The notes beneath the pieces were generated by a model. That model ran no database searches. It saw nothing but the letters and a program-made list of their open reading frames with translations, and was not told where the DNA came from. This document shows positions 1 to 12,300 of a stretch of 64,000 bases of DNA, piece after piece. A program made the translations under genes and the position numbers. Numbering within the stretch: the first letter of the stretch is position 1; every line of letters begins with the position of its first letter. The stretch comes from Ampelocalamus luodianensis (Eukaryota > Streptophyta > Magnoliopsida > Poales > Poaceae), in contig CM070618.1 in the NCBI GenBank assembly GCA_036346255.1, forward strand, positions 83,152,428-83,216,427. Reading direction: 5' to 3'.

Positions 1-786
1 AGTAATAGCAAAATTCACATTGAGACTTGCTGGTCGATTTCTCATGGTGGTGGCTTCATTAACTGATTGTAACTAGATCTGGAATGCTTATAGTTGGTGA
101 TAATTTACTACGTACTAACTATATTTTCTGCATGCTGCATTTCATGACGAAGCACGCCTTTTTATAGTTTAGTTTAACGGAGGCACATGGTTTTAGATTC
201 TGTATGTCCTTGAATTGTAAATTTGTAACGCGTGAAATTGCAGAAACCAACAATATTTTTTTAGGGAAGCAACCATATATATTACCTGGATGACGATAAT
301 AAATGGATGTGCATGCATAAAAGTAATCAAGAAATTGGTATGATAACAGTGACTGACCGATCAATATATATGGCAGCGACTAACAATTAATCAACCTCTC
401 ATTGCTTTGTCTCATAAAATGCTATAGTAGGTTCAAAATTACCAGCTTAATTAGCCTGTGAAGCTGAGAAATTTTCTCCGTTACAAAGCTACTGAGACAG
501 CCTAACAGTAGTACTGGCTGCCTGCATGCAGCTCCCCACTCCGGCAGAAGAAAATTCAGCTACTTCACAGCTTTTGGCACCCGAAAGCCACCTTATTGCG
601 CTATTAGTTTTTGCTCCACTTGATTAATAATCCGCATGCATGCATATATTAGTATTCTTGATATATATACGTAGTACGTACTTGCTTAATTAACTTAGAC
701 CTTGTCACCTTGCATCGGCGGCCGGTTGCATGGTACGCACGTAGTCACGTACGTACGAAGCAGGCAACCCGCAGCCAATCAGCCTC
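1..786. other. Intergenic sequence downstream of the WIP gene
   Basis: No coding region or recognisable transposon is seen here. It is AT-rich with scattered TATATA tracts, and it includes the 3' flank and probably the 3' UTR of the minus-strand WIP gene that stops at 787. A polyadenylation site could not be assigned with confidence. Confidence 0.5.
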
Positions 787-2781
787 TCACCGTTCGAAGC
801 GTATGATGCGGTCCTTGGCGGCGGCGGCGGCCTCGGCGACGGGGAAGTGCTCCGCACCGAAGGAGCGGACGTGGTCGTTGAGCGAGCGCTTGTGCTTGAA
901 GTCGGAGCCGCAGGCGCAGAACCAGCGCCTGCCGCAGTTCTTCTCGTGCGTGCGCCAGTCGCCCTTGACGGCGAAGGGCTTGGCGCAGCGGCGGCAGCGG
1001 AAGGGCTTGGCGCCGTGCTTGCGCCTGTAGTGCGTCTGCAGGGTGCGGAAGTCCTTGAGCGGCCGCGCGCGCGGGTGGGTGATGTTGTTCTTGCACCCCG
1101 CCGCGCAGCAGTAGCACGGCAGCTTCAGCATCGCCAGCGTCTGCGTGCCCTTGAGGGACTCCGGGCCCTTCCTGTACTCGCGGCCGTGGCCCCACATGTG
1201 CATCTGCATCAATGCATGCATGCATAAATGAATTGGATTAGCACCAACGATTTAAACTTAAGAAAATTTCAGACAACTTAAAACTAGCAAAACCATTATA
1301 AGATTGGAAATTTAAGCCACTTAGTTTGCGTTTTCAATGTAATCATCTTTGTCTGGAAGGATTGTTTGCATGAATTCTACTACTTCAGTCAAGTTTTTGC
1401 TCCCTCTGTTTCGCTACATTTGCACATGGTCTTAAGAGTATCCGTTTCAATATATTTATCTATTGTGAGAATCTAGAGTGTAGTTATTGTAATTTTTTCT
1501 CTTCACCCTGCTTAAATACTTGGAAATGCCATTTAATAAGGGTATGTATGGTGATTTATCTTTAAATATTTGTTAAATTTAATGTTTATTTGTTTTGTGC
1601 ACATGATGAACTGTGAACAAATATAGTGAAACAGAGGTAGTATTAGATTAGCGTCAGTTGTGCCTTGTTGAATTGAGGAACGAAGTGCTTTTATATATAC
1701 GATGGATCATATATAATGCATGAAAGTGAGTTTGAAGTGCCGACAGAATAGGGAGATCAAGCTAGCTACGTACACGCATGCATTCTTGGTGACGCAGCAT
1801 ATTGGTTGCAATTAATTTATAGCCGGAAACAATTGTGTCACTGCAAATTCTGAATCATAGAACACATCAAGTCACTCAATTTTCTCGTGTCCTTGTTGAT
1901 ACTTCCAATTGTAAACACAATTGAACACAGTCGAAAAGTACCAACATGATGTAGTTTGTCTCTGGTCTGTGTGTGGTTGGGGGGGGGGGGGTGGGGATAA
2001 CAAAAGAACACGACAATAATCAAGTTTCATGACATATATTAGGACCTATGTAAATTAAAAGGCAAAATCGATCATCATATATAAGTCCATGCAGAACATC
2101 ATTTACCTGCATGTTGTTGTATCTGTTGAAGCTCTTGTTGCAGACATGGCAGACAAACTGCACTGGGCCGATGAGGATCTGCGCCGGAGTTGGGATCCAA
2201 TACCGGCAGCTCATGGCCACGCTTCTCTCCGCCCCAAACCCGCCAAATTCCCCCACGCTGATGCTGTTCGATCCTTCCACTGAGGCCACCACCTCGCCAT
2301 GCTCCTTCTCCTCCCCCTCCACCTTGCAGCTGCCATGCATACGCTTCCACTCATCCATCACCACCTCCTCCTCAACGTCGTCGTCGTCGTCGTCTTCCTT
2401 GTCCTCGTCCTCCTCTTTCATGGTGGCATCAGTGAAAGACCCACCAACTGGCAAGCCAATATTCAAGTCCACGCCGGACTCCAGTACCCCAGTTGCACTG
2501 CTCATGATCTCTTCTTTGACAGGGTGTTCGTGCTCATCAGGCCTCTTCCCCTCCTCGAGCCTGCTGAGCAGTGGCAAACACGTCATGCTGCTGTCGTCTT
2601 CTTGAACTCCCCCTTCTCCTCCATCTTCCCCAGGTACCTCTTGATGCCTGGATGCCATCGAGGATGACGATGAAAAAGACGACGATCGTGACGAGGACGG
2701 CGAGGACGCCGGCTTGAGCCACTGGAAGAAACGCGAGGCAACAACCTCACCTTCCATGGCGCTGCAGGTCCGCTGCCCCAT
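787..2781 (-). CDS. WIP-domain C2H2 zinc-finger transcription factor (2 exons)
   Basis: Coding exons on the minus strand are 2781-2107 and 1203-787, giving 363 aa. The intron (2106-1204) starts GT after ...NNMQ and ends AG before MHMWGHG. The N-terminal half is low-complexity (Ser runs, then an acidic run of Asp/Glu near residues 120-140). The C-terminal half is the plant-specific WIP domain: the WIP tripeptide at about residues 195-197, a classical finger with C211/C214 and H227/H231, and three further Cys/His clusters down to SFGAEHFP. WIP proteins (Arabidopsis TT1, NTT, DOT5 family) are nuclear regulators of tissue patterning and pigmentation. The single intron after the first finger's NNMQ fits the family as known to me. 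An in-frame Met at 2757 (MEGEVV) could be an alternative start. The frame is fully open and all zinc ligands are visible, so it is probably functional. Confidence 0.93.
1400..1640. mobile_element. Stowaway-like MITE inside the WIP intron
   Basis: The ends are inverted repeats: CTCCCTCTGTTTC on the left and, reverse-complemented, CTACCTCTGTTTC on the right, with about 22 of 27 terminal bases matching. This is the classic Stowaway end sequence of grasses. A TA follows the right end; the left flank is TG, a decayed target duplication. The element has no coding capacity. It makes up about a quarter of the 903-bp intron. Confidence 0.75.
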
Positions 2782-3000
2782 AGATCTTGATCACCGGTCG
2801 ATCCCTAGCTAATTCTCTACTGGGTATATGTCAATATAGCTCTCACTTTGCACGGGAGATAGTTTATAGCTTCCTTGATCTTGGGGTGTGGTTTGGTGGC
2901 GTGGAGAAGATGAGAGGAGGAGGAGAGGGGATGGCTAGCCTAATGTCAAGGCGTGCATATGTCACGGTCTTGAAGAAAATGAAATGGCTGGATGGGGCCA

Positions 3001-3008
3001 TTTATATA
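3001..3008 (-). promoter_or_regulatory. TATA box of the WIP gene
   Basis: Read on the minus strand this is TATATAAA, about 220 bp upstream of the ATG at 2781. The predicted leader (about 2975-2782) is strongly CT-rich on the minus strand between about 2935 and 2900, a common feature of plant 5' UTRs. Confidence 0.55.
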
Positions 3009-3169
3009 CGATTAATGCTAGGCTACGCCCTTCTCTAGCTTTACGGTTGTGTGCGCTCTGCGGTTTGAAGTTTTGGAGCGTAGAGACCGAGTGGTTTGGT
3101 CCTAGTTTAGATGATGAATAATCGGTATCGTTGTTGAGGAGTTTAGGGAGTGAATTTTCAGTTTTGCAA

Positions 3170-4915
3170 AAGTTGGCCTGTTGTCAGGGTTTAGGTGGTC
3201 TAACCAGCTGTGGCTGGTAGGTCAGACACTTGTGTGAGAGTATTTGGGGATGTGTTTGCACCAGGTGCCATTGAAAATAGAAATTAAATGCGAAACTGGA
3301 TAGAGTTAAGTGAAAAATCCAGATAGGGGTGTTTTCAAGTGACGGAAAGAGGTCTGATCGACCACACAATGGCGGTCAGACCACTGGCGGCCAGACCGGT
3401 GCCCTGTTACTGGTGGGCGTAGTTAGACCGGCCAAAGGATGGCGGTCTGACCGCCCGTAGCGTTTTCAGTTCATTGAGTAGTGCTGAATTTTGGGATTTG
3501 ACCTAGGGTTATGGAATTATTGCATATGTGTTGCATGCTGCATATTTTGGCTAACGTGGGTCAAGTAGTTACGAAGAGCTTGTGCCTAGAATCAATTTAT
3601 TGGTCTTGTTGTGCAAGAAAGCTTGGAATCAACTATGGTCAATGACGAGGATAATCGGGGCTTGGTTTGCTGAAATCAAAGTCCAGAACTATCAAGGATA
3701 CCGGGTAAAGTGGTTAGTCTTAACCAAGGTGCAAGATGAACACGAACGGAAAGTTTGGTGCAACAGGTTGCATCAAGTGGCTTGAGCCAGTGCAAGTGTT
3801 GAGACAGTCTGGTGGGATCCGAATGAGAGATACTTGCTGGCATGAGAAAAGTCATTGGTAAACATACGCGTGGTGAAGCATGAAATTACTTCATGAGATT
3901 GGACTCGGTCAAGGATTGAGGGATAGAGAAGGCGTATTTTAGTATCTTCATCGATCAAAATACCAGGATGGTGACTTTGGAGAAACCGCGGTGCATATGA
4001 CGGCGCAAAGGAGAAATGGTTTAGGTCATGAGGAGGACAAGATCACAAAGAGATTTATTCGAGAGCATCGGATTGCCATCCGTTTCAGGAAGCGTGAGTG
4101 AGTGAGAGACTCATTTGTGTGTGGTTTCAACATGTATTCATTAGGGTTTCTCTCTAGATTTAGCATCCACTATATAAGAGATGGTGCAGGATTTGCACAC
4201 GAACCAAGTCTAGGAACCATAATTTGAGATTTGAGGGAAAAGTGGATAGCGTAGAGGAGGCTAGAGTTTGAGAGATGTATTGAGAGTAAATTTGTGGAAT
4301 TGAGTGCTCATGGGTGAGTTTTTCTTCTCCATTGTGGAGTGGTTGTAAACCCTCAATTCCTCAATATCAATCCAATCAAATTCGTGCAAATATTATTTGT
4401 CTCTTGTTCTTCCCCTCTTTCTTGAGATTTTGGGTTCCTGTGTTCTAGGGGTTTTGCGTTGGTCTTTTGTTGTGATCCATTTTGCTAGGACTTGTTGAAG
4501 TTGATCTAAGGTTATCTTGACCATTTTTAATCTGCGAACAAATCTTTGAATCAAGTTTTGGTTTTCATCTGGTTTTGAGTCCTCTTGCGCTCAAAGAAGA
4601 AATTCATAGAATCTTGGCTATGATTGTTTTGATCTTCAATTGGAAATAGGTTTCCGATTTTCTTGTTTAGTTGTGTCTGAAATATCAAGTGATTTGAATT
4701 TGTAGATAAAAAATTAGGTCATTTTATGGATCCAAAATGATATTGGTTTTTTTGGCAGTTGATGAGTGGTCATACCGCCCCTGAGAGGTCAGACCTGCTG
4801 AGGAGGTTGTTGATTGAGTTTCTTATTTTCGGTTCAATTCTTTCGTTATGATTCTTAGATCTTGATCTTTGTAGCTTCGTATAACTGTTGGAGTGAAAAA
4901 AAAAAACTAGAATTT
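3170..4915 (+). mobile_element. Decayed LTR-retrotransposon LTR region
   Basis: The segment carries several GGTCTGACCGCC/GGTCAGACC motifs, a TATA box (CTATATAAGAG near 4171) and a leader with 'GTGGAGTGGTTGTAAACC' near 4340. The same ordered features occur in reverse orientation in the large LTR at 53132-55258, so I read this as a related but older LTR on the plus strand. The exact ends, the target duplication and any gag/pol are not visible. An open frame near 3582-3785 resembles nothing I know. Confidence 0.5.
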
Positions 4916-6096
4916 TAGAAGGAAAAAAGTATGCTCCTATTCAGTCCAACAGGAGGCTTTCACACACGAGGCAAATCAGGCAGAGCCGGGTTTGAGCTGA
5001 GATAGCGCGTGAGAGTGTGAATGTGCCGCGCGCGGCTAGCTGCATGCGTGGCCTGGAATGATCGTTGGCTAGCTGTTACTGCGTAAGCATTCGTTAGCGG
5101 CGTACTGGTGCCCGCGGAATGCTACGTACCTAGCTTGCTTTTGGAGCCTTGGACGATGGTCCATGCCGCCGTGCATTACACAGTAGCTGTCCACGCGGCG
5201 GGGCTGCTGCTGGTCGTGACTGGTGATCAGTGCTGGGCGGATGCGCGCGGACACTTGTGATCTTCCCCAATCGCCAGGGAGGATCCAAATTAATTAACAT
5301 CCATGTTTTCAATTCGAACTGCTTTCCCTAAGGACCCGGTCCTTCTAAATGTGTTCACCCTCGTGATTGGCAATATCGGTGGAAATTGAAGGAAAAAAAC
5401 TTCAAGCCGACATAGGAGGAGAGTGCAACTTTAACTTACTTCAGTAGAACATGATGGCATCAGATGGCCAGACTCCGTCAAAAAGGCAGCGAGCTAGCAT
5501 GCATGAACAGACCGCACCAGAAAATGGTTTGTTACAACACCACACCGCGCGCCAAACCATCAACCGTTCAAAGGAGTACGTGTCAAAAAAAAACCGGAGA
5601 ATTCAAGCGCGCGAGGTACGCGCATATGGATCGACCAATCATGATTAATCATTCATCGATCGCCTTTTGAAACGGTGGCGCCGCGTACGTATGTAGGTAC
5701 CCCAGCCATCATGATTAACCTGGACCGAAGAAAGCGAGTGAGGGAGGCGAGCAGCGGCGTCGGATTCAAAAGCAGTGTACCGTCCCGTCCGTATGGCGTC
5801 AGCCGTGTTGGACTCGATCGCTCGCTTGCGTGGAAGCAGCACTCAGATCTTCACAAGTGGTGGGATGTTATGGAACGGTCGCGTCGCGACGCAAGGCGGA
5901 TTGGGCTGTGGATCTGTGCCACTGGGCCATGAAACGGAAGCTCATAAGCGGAGCCCCCCCAAGCGCTGCGTTGGAACTGCAGCCCATCTTTCTAGGCCCA
6001 TCCTGCGTACGTCGATGACTAACTTTCGCCAAGCCATCCCGAAGCCTGAAGCCTGCGTGTCCGCGGCGCCCATGTCAAACTTTAGCTTTGCTGTTA
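4916..6096. other. Intergenic, nothing recognised
   Basis: There is a short poly-A run near 4895-4905 and GC-richer, gene-like composition from about 4980 to 6090. Short open frames exist on both strands but none shows a known domain or splice structure. This could be an old gene fragment or promoter sequence. Confidence 0.4.
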
Positions 6097-6104
6097 GCTA
6101 TGGT

Positions 6105-7106
6105 TAGGACCGGAAAAATAGTTTGAAGCTTATGAGTCTGATCGGCTTGGCTCGGTCTCATAAAATTTTAAGCCGAGCCGAGCCCCATCTCTAGCTCGTA
6201 AGAAAAACAAGCCGAGTTCGAGCTAGCTCGCGAGCCGCTCGTTTGGCTCGGCCCACGAAGCCCAGGCGTCTAGACCTAGTCGCCAGCCGCGAATCCCCCC
6301 AGGTCCCCATCCCTAAGAGGCTAAGGCACGAAGCCCAGACGCCAACTACGAATCCCCCCAGGCCCCCATCCCTAAGAGGCTAAGAGTCTAAGACCCCAAT
6401 TCCCCCATCCCTAAATCCCCCCGATACCTAAATCCCCAATTCCCCATCCTCACTCGTCACTCCTCCCCCCGATCCCCTTTCTCTCTGCGGTCTGCCCTGT
6501 CCGTCGTGCCCCTTCCACCCGCGCCCCGTCCGCCGCGCCGCTTGCCCCGTCCATCGCGCCCCTTCCACCGCGACCCGTCCGCCACGCCGCACGCCCCGTC
6601 CTCCCCTGGGTAGAGGTCGGGACGTGCCGCGCCGTGCGGGTAGGCCACGCGATGATGGTGCAGGCCGAGGTGGTGGAGAATGTGGTGGGCTGGTGGCCCT
6701 CTACTTCGCTCCCAGTGCCGGCGACGACGCTGATGCAGAAGACGCGAAGCGGGAGGGCGCGGCGGTGGAGGAGCTGGAGAGGGCCGCGAGTGAATGTGTG
6801 ATTGAATCTGTGATACTTTGCTGTGAATGTGTGATTCCTATGAATCTGTGATGCTTTGCTGTGAATGTGTGATACAAATTTTATGCGTGATTGAATTCTA
6901 CACTGTGTTTTTCTTGTCCTGTGGAAGAACCAGGAGGAACACCTTGAGCTTGGCTCGCGAGCCCGATCGAGCCAGCTCGAGCCTGGTTCCGAGCCGAGCA
7001 GAGCCTCCCTCCTGGCTCATTTCCGAAAATGAGCCGAGCCTATTGTTCATCCGAGCAAAAAAGATCCTGGCTCAAGCCAGCTCGGCTCGGCTCGTTTCCA
7101 CCCCTA
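6105..7106. mobile_element. Non-autonomous hAT-like element with 8-bp TSD
   Basis: The 1002-bp segment is flanked by the direct repeat GCTATGGT (6097-6104 and 7107-7114), the 8-bp duplication typical of hAT elements. It starts TAGGACCGGAAAAAT and ends, reverse-complemented, TAGGGGTGGAAACGAG: a degenerate terminal inverted repeat. Subterminal regions are filled with short GAGCCGAGCC/GGCTCGGCTCG motifs in both orientations. The interior has an imperfect direct duplication around 6256-6385 (including 'CCCATCCCTAAGAGGCTAAG' twice) and a GTGAATGTGTGAT repeat near 6790-6880. No transposase is present. Confidence 0.75.
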
Positions 7107-7115
7107 GCTATGGTT

Positions 7116-7380
7116 CAGACGAGGACCAAGCTTTCTCGGTTGGCTCGCGTTGCCGTCGAGCACGCTATCCTCCTGGGTTCGAACCCAGACTTCCTCATCT
7201 TTTCAAGCTATTTAGGTGGTTTTTGAATAGTTCACGCACATGGGTGCGTTCAATGGTCAAAGTACATGCTCGTGCTCTGTGGGGTCTTAGCCCCGCTCTA
7301 GTTTAGGTGTGTGTTAAGGACGCACCTGTGTGTGTGGTGTGTGGGTGCGTGTGTGCATCCGATGTGTACTTTTTAAAAAA
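7116..7380 (+). mobile_element. tRNA-derived SINE
   Basis: The 5' part contains a tRNA-like D-arm region (GGTTGGCTCGCG) and a perfect T-arm hairpin, CTGGGTTCGAACCCAG at about 7173-7188, whose GGTTCGAACC core is the RNA polymerase III B box. The body ends in TTTTTAAAAAA at 7380. It is flanked by AGCTATGGTT at 7106-7115 and 7380-7389, a target-site duplication. The subfamily was not assigned. Confidence 0.7.
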
Positions 7381-7389
7381 GCTATGGTT

Positions 7390-9930
7390 TATACCTAAGC
7401 ATTTTTCATTTTATTTTTGGTTTTAAAGGGTTTGTTTGGTAAGGCTCCGGATCCTAATTTTTTAGCCCCTACTCATTTTTCTCGGAGGATCTACTTTTTT
7501 GAGAATCTGAAGCTGATTGAGGAAAGTGTTTAGTAGAGGGTTAACTCCAAAAACCTTGAAAGAGAGGATTGAAGGCAAAAAGATCATGCTATCCCTAGTT
7601 TTAACACATGAAGTCTATTTGTTTCTTACTCCTTTCTATTTGTACAAACATTTATAAAATTTATCTACAAATTCCTCAGGACTAAGAGTTAAATGTGATA
7701 CCACGTGATATTGTAGCTGTAATGACAACAAAACAGGACATTCCATTATTCTAACGTGGGTCAACAAGCAATTCAACAACTGTAATTCCTAGATACTCAT
7801 GCATTCATCCTTTCATAAGAAGCAATCAATTCGTCCATTCATCCATGCATACATAATTAACATCACTTCTGTCTCGTTCAACCAGAATAATTGCCAATAT
7901 ATACATCAGCACTGTTAAAATGAACCGAACAAAATTGAAGTAACTACCATAACTACCACATCAAGCTAATTAGCATGAAAACTAGAACCACTGCAGCATC
8001 AAGGGCCATAGCTGTCTTGACCATCTTCTCTCCAGTTTTGCTTTCAAAACCTTCGTTCAGTCAGCTTCAGATTGCACATGTACAAAACAGTAACAATTAC
8101 AAGCATATTAGCAATATTCAGTTTATAGGACGTCCTGTGCAGATTTACTGATCACTTGCCTTAATAAATTTCCTAAAAAAGAAGATACCTTAACGAATAG
8201 CAATGCACATAATTAAAAGAGCTATACTTGCACATCTTCGTATAAAATTCAATGTAAACATCAATAATTTATATGATTGATGTTGCTTCGTACAGTCTCA
8301 GCCCCATGCACAAACACAAAGCAAATACACTACTGTTAGGTATCGAGGCATGTATATCAACTAATTGAACAAAAAAGACAAGGTATTGAGGGATGTATAT
8401 CAACTGATTGAACAAAAAAGGCAACACAAGCTTTCATCACTATGTCTCGTCACTAAAATTGTGATTCTTATCAACATAAAAATGAAAGGAGCACTGATCA
8501 TTGCTCTCTTTTGCAATACAATAGCAAGCTTGTTCTTCTCAGCTCTTGCTTCCTTCATGTCTAGTAGGGTGCTCCTCATCAAAAACTACAATTCAGTAGT
8601 AGTATTCATCTGCATCAACAAGTACCAACTACCAACTAGTTGATCTCTCACGGTCAAGAACTACTAGTACTCACATAAACAAGTAATCAAATTTTGCTAG
8701 TTGTTATGTCATGGAAAAAAATCATGGAGTAACACAATATGCAGGTTCATCTGCACACAACAAAAATAGCACCACCTAGGCATGGAGTAGCACAAAAATT
8801 AATAGCATGCGGTATAGCGAATCAAAACCAAAGAAATTACTCAAAGCCAAATCTAGGCATCGGTTTGTTCCAAATCTAACAAAAAAAACCACTACATATT
8901 CATCTGTTCATCGAAAATTGACCAAAAAACCACAAGTAGCTCACTACAGATTTCATAGAATGCATAAAAAAAAGATTCACTGGTTCATCAGTACACGTTT
9001 GCTAGGCAAAAAAGGGGGGCGGGGGGGGGGGGAATTAACTGGTGTTGATGACCGGCGGTGAAGAGGAGAACGAATGCGGAAATGGCGGTGTTGGGGTAAG
9101 GGGTGGAATGGATCTGGGGATGTGGCGATGTAGGGGTTAGGGCGGCACGCATATGGAGGGATGTGGCAGCGTGAGGATGCGGTCGGCGGAGGAGGTCGGT
9201 GGTCGAGGAAGAATCCGACGGCGGTGATAGGGTTGTCGCTGGCGCTCGCCCCTCTGCATTGCTCTCCAGCCACTCGTGCTCTGCTCGACCCGATGCACTT
9301 GTGCTCTGGTCGAGGCCAAAAGGCCTATCCAGTGGCATTTACAGGTAATTTCCCAAAACTTTTAGAGGTAGTTTCACTTCTTGCCCGCAGCTCCCCACGA
9401 GAATCAACCTTAGGTCGCCCCGAAAATGCATGTACCAGATCTGAATTCTCCAAAACTAGGAGAAAGGCATTTGATTGGGCTCCTGTTACAGAATCCAGGA
9501 GCTAGAGCCCTACGAAGTGTTTTCCATGACATAACAACTAGCAAAATTTGATCACCGGGAACATGCCCAAAGGTTTGCTACGGGAACGGAAGGCAGGCAG
9601 CTGCAGTGCTCAATGACGCACGCGACAGGCAGCCAGCGAGCTCCATCGTCGGAACTAGAGGTGGGAATGAACATGGGTATCCATGGGCCAAATGGACGAT
9701 TCATACCCCTTATGTTATGCCTGTACACACTGTTTATATCCTTTTTTTTCTACATATATCAAAATCTCCATCAAGAAATCCGGGACCAGTACAGATCTAG
9801 TACTCTCAACTCTAGAGTCACATAATCATCCGAACAGCATTCCAGATATAACTGTAGCGCAAAAATCCTAGGCTCCGTTTATATGTAGCATCAACGAAGA
9901 GATAATAGCCGAAATAATTGTTCAATGTAT
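7390..9930. other. Intergenic; possible old DNA transposon, no gene
   Basis: Two AT-rich kilobases are followed by a GC-rich block (about 9000-9350) containing a G-run near 9016-9031. The motif 'TTTGGTAAGGCTCCGGAT' near 7436 loosely mirrors, in reverse, the sequence at about 9500-9520, as in elements with GGTAGGGCTCC-type ends. No target duplication could be matched, so no element is called. No coding domain is recognised on either strand. Confidence 0.35.
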
Positions 9931-9934
9931 TGCT

Positions 9935-10000
9935 TTTGTCTCGGGGCATATATATACACACATATATATACATATACATATACTGAGTGTAGAATCCAGC
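9935..10000. repeat. TA/CA microsatellite
   Basis: Alternating TATATA and CACATA runs, directly followed by 'TGAGTGTAGAATCCAGCC' and a GC-rich stretch up to about 10110. Confidence 0.7.
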
Positions 10001-10239
10001 CCACCGCGCACGGATCGAGCGGCCCCTACGGAGAGTCGAATAGGCCATTTTGGCCTACTAACCCACGACCCCCACGCGCGACGTCAAGCATCCAGTACGC
10101 GCTATGACGAGGTCGAAAATAATTGTGATAGCAAGTTTACTGCCGCATATATCACCGCGTTCATTTCTTTTACGATTGTTTCATATGCGCATGGCTGGAT
10201 GTGCCAGTAAACTACAAGTGGAGTCTAGTAAATCTTTTT

Positions 10240-11640
10240 GTAACATAACAGTAAAGTAATGTAGAGGCTGCAATAAATCTCTGTTAGCGATGCAATAATT
10301 TTTTTTAGTAAACGCACAAAGAGGGTTTTATTTCCAAGACTTATATCATTCTGTTACCCTCGTCGTCACCAAGCTAGCGGTGAAAACCGTTTGTGAATCG
10401 AGGCTTCTAATTAAAAGTTGTTGCTAAAACAAGAAAAAAGCATTCATGTACAAAACAAGAAACCGATTGTTTGCTAGTTGATTCTCTACTTGTCTATACT
10501 AGTTGGCTAAGACAGTAATAAAGTCATGTGGAGGTTGCAGTAAATATTTTTTGTAACACCAGTGAAGTCATGTGGAGGTTGCAGTAAATCTTTTTCTAAG
10601 CAAGCAGTAAAGTCATGTGGAGGTTACAATAAATATTATTTGTAACAGAGCAGTAAAGTCATGTGGGGGTTGCAGTAAATCTCTTTTAGCGATGTAGTAA
10701 AATTTTCTAGTAAAATCATATAGCGGTTTTTATTTGCGAGACATATCATTCTGTTACCCTTATCGTCACCAAGCTACCATGAAAACCGTTCATGAATCGA
10801 AGATTCCAATCAAAAGTTGTCGCTAAAACAAGAAAAGAAATATTCGTGTACAAAACAAGGATCTGATTATTTGCTAGTTGGCTCTCTACTTGTTTGTACT
10901 AGTTGGCTAAGATGGCAGTAAAATCATATGGAGCTTGCAGTAATTTTTTTAGTAAACGTACAGAAATATTTTTATTTACGAGACTTATATCATTCTGTTA
11001 ACCTCGTCGTTACCAAGCTACCGGTGTAAACCGTTCGTGAATCGGAGTGTCCAATCAAAAGTTATCGGAAAAAAAGAAAAGAAATATTCATGTATAAAAC
11101 AAGGAACTGATTGTTTGCTAGTTGGTTGTCTACTTGTCTGTGCTAGTTGGCTAAGATGACCGTAAAGTCATGTGGAGGTTATAGTAATTTTTTTTAGCGA
11201 TTCGTAAATCTTTTTTAGTAAACACATAGAGAAAATTTTATTTGCGAGACTTATATTATTCTGTTACCCTCGTCATCACCAAGCTACCAGTAAAAACTAT
11301 TTGTGAACTGGAGCTTCCAATCAAAATTTATTGCTAAAACAAAAGAAAAACACATTCACATACAAAACAAGGAACTGATTATTTCCTAGTTGCTTGTTTA
11401 CTTGTCTGTACTAGTTGGCAAAGACGGCAGTAAAGTTATGCGGAGATTGCAGTAAATCTCTTTTAACAATGCAGTAAATATTTTTTACAAACTCACAAAG
11501 ATGTTTTTATTTGTGAAACTTATATCAGTCTATTACCCTTGTTGTCACCAAGCTACCGGTGAAAACTGTTCGTGAATCGGAGCTTCCAATCAAAAGTTAT
11601 TGCTAAAATAAGAAAAAAAAACATTCATATATAGAACAAG
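10240..11640. repeat. Tandem array of about 0.24-0.40-kb units
   Basis: Five imperfect units can be aligned by the landmark 'CCTCGTCGTCACCAAGCTA' and its variants near 10356, 10758, 11000, 11268 and 11537. Spacing is about 402, 243, 267 and 269 bp. Each unit also contains 'AAAACCGTTCGTGAATCG', 'GTACAAAACAAGG' and 'GCTAGTTGGCTAAGA'. Between units lie shorter 'CAGTAAAGTCATGTGGAGG' repeats. No coding content is seen. This may be the interior of a non-autonomous transposon. Confidence 0.75.
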
Positions 11641-11842
11641 GATCCGCATGGGTTTTATTGCCAGATTGGATAACACCGAGACTTTTACCACCGATTGCAA
11701 CGCGCACACGTGTTTTACTGTTGATCCAACACAAGAAGTGCGCGAGCTGGCGCGCAGCATGGCCCAGGCAGCGGCCCACGCGCAGAATAGCTATTTAGCA
11801 CGCGAGTGCTGATTAGCGCTACCGTTTATATATACTCCCGGG

Positions 11843-12180
11843 AGTACATACTCCCACTTCCAATATACCACTTAAACGAATATATTATACTTCTCTATCA
11901 TTTTCATTATACTTAAATACCAATTATAAGATACTCTAATGCGACTTGATTGAAAAATTTGCGTTGGAGCTCTTTATTTTTGCCACATACCCTTTTTCAT
12001 ATATAAAAAGAAGTATATACACAAATTTTGCTCTAAAAAGTGGACTTTAATGAAATTTTTCATAGAAATCACTTTGGGGTATCTTATAATCATTAGTATA
12101 GTATGTTCAAATAGATAAAGAGGTATCATCATACGATTCAAGTGGTATATAAGAAAGAGAGATCTCCAAGAGTACATACC
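11843..12180. mobile_element. Foldback MITE (about 340 bp)
   Basis: The left arm starting AGTACATACTC and the right arm ending GAGTACATACC are inverted copies. They share 'ATATACCACTT', a 'TTATAAGATAC' block and a 'GAAAAATTT' block over about 130-150 bp, meeting near 12005. Transcripts across it could form a long imperfect hairpin. The target duplication is not clear. Confidence 0.65.
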
Positions 12181-12189
12181 ATTTCCCAA

Positions 12190-12208
12190 GATATATATAC
12201 CATTTCCC

Positions 12209-12259
<51 letters not shown>

Positions 12260-12300
12260 CACACACATACATACATACATACATATACATAGATATGCAT
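12190..12300. repeat. TA/TG/CA/CATA microsatellite
   Basis: Consecutive runs of TA, TG (about 16 repeats), CA and CATA. Confidence 0.9.

Noticed and set aside
847..1227. Open frame antisense to the WIP exon 2 (plus strand), and other long frames there
   Set aside because: High GC in the zinc-finger exon keeps several frames open; only the minus-strand WIP frame has conserved motifs and splice sites.
2299..2667. Plus-strand frames over the WIP first exon
   Set aside because: They arise from the Ser/Asp/Glu codon repeats of the real exon.
7160..7190. A tRNA gene
   Set aside because: Only the T-arm/B box is clear; there is no complete cloverleaf, and the sequence continues into a SINE body with its own target duplication.
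7428..9520. A complete 2.1-kb transposon with GGTAGGGCTCC-like ends
   Set aside because: Ends are only loosely alike and no target duplication was found.
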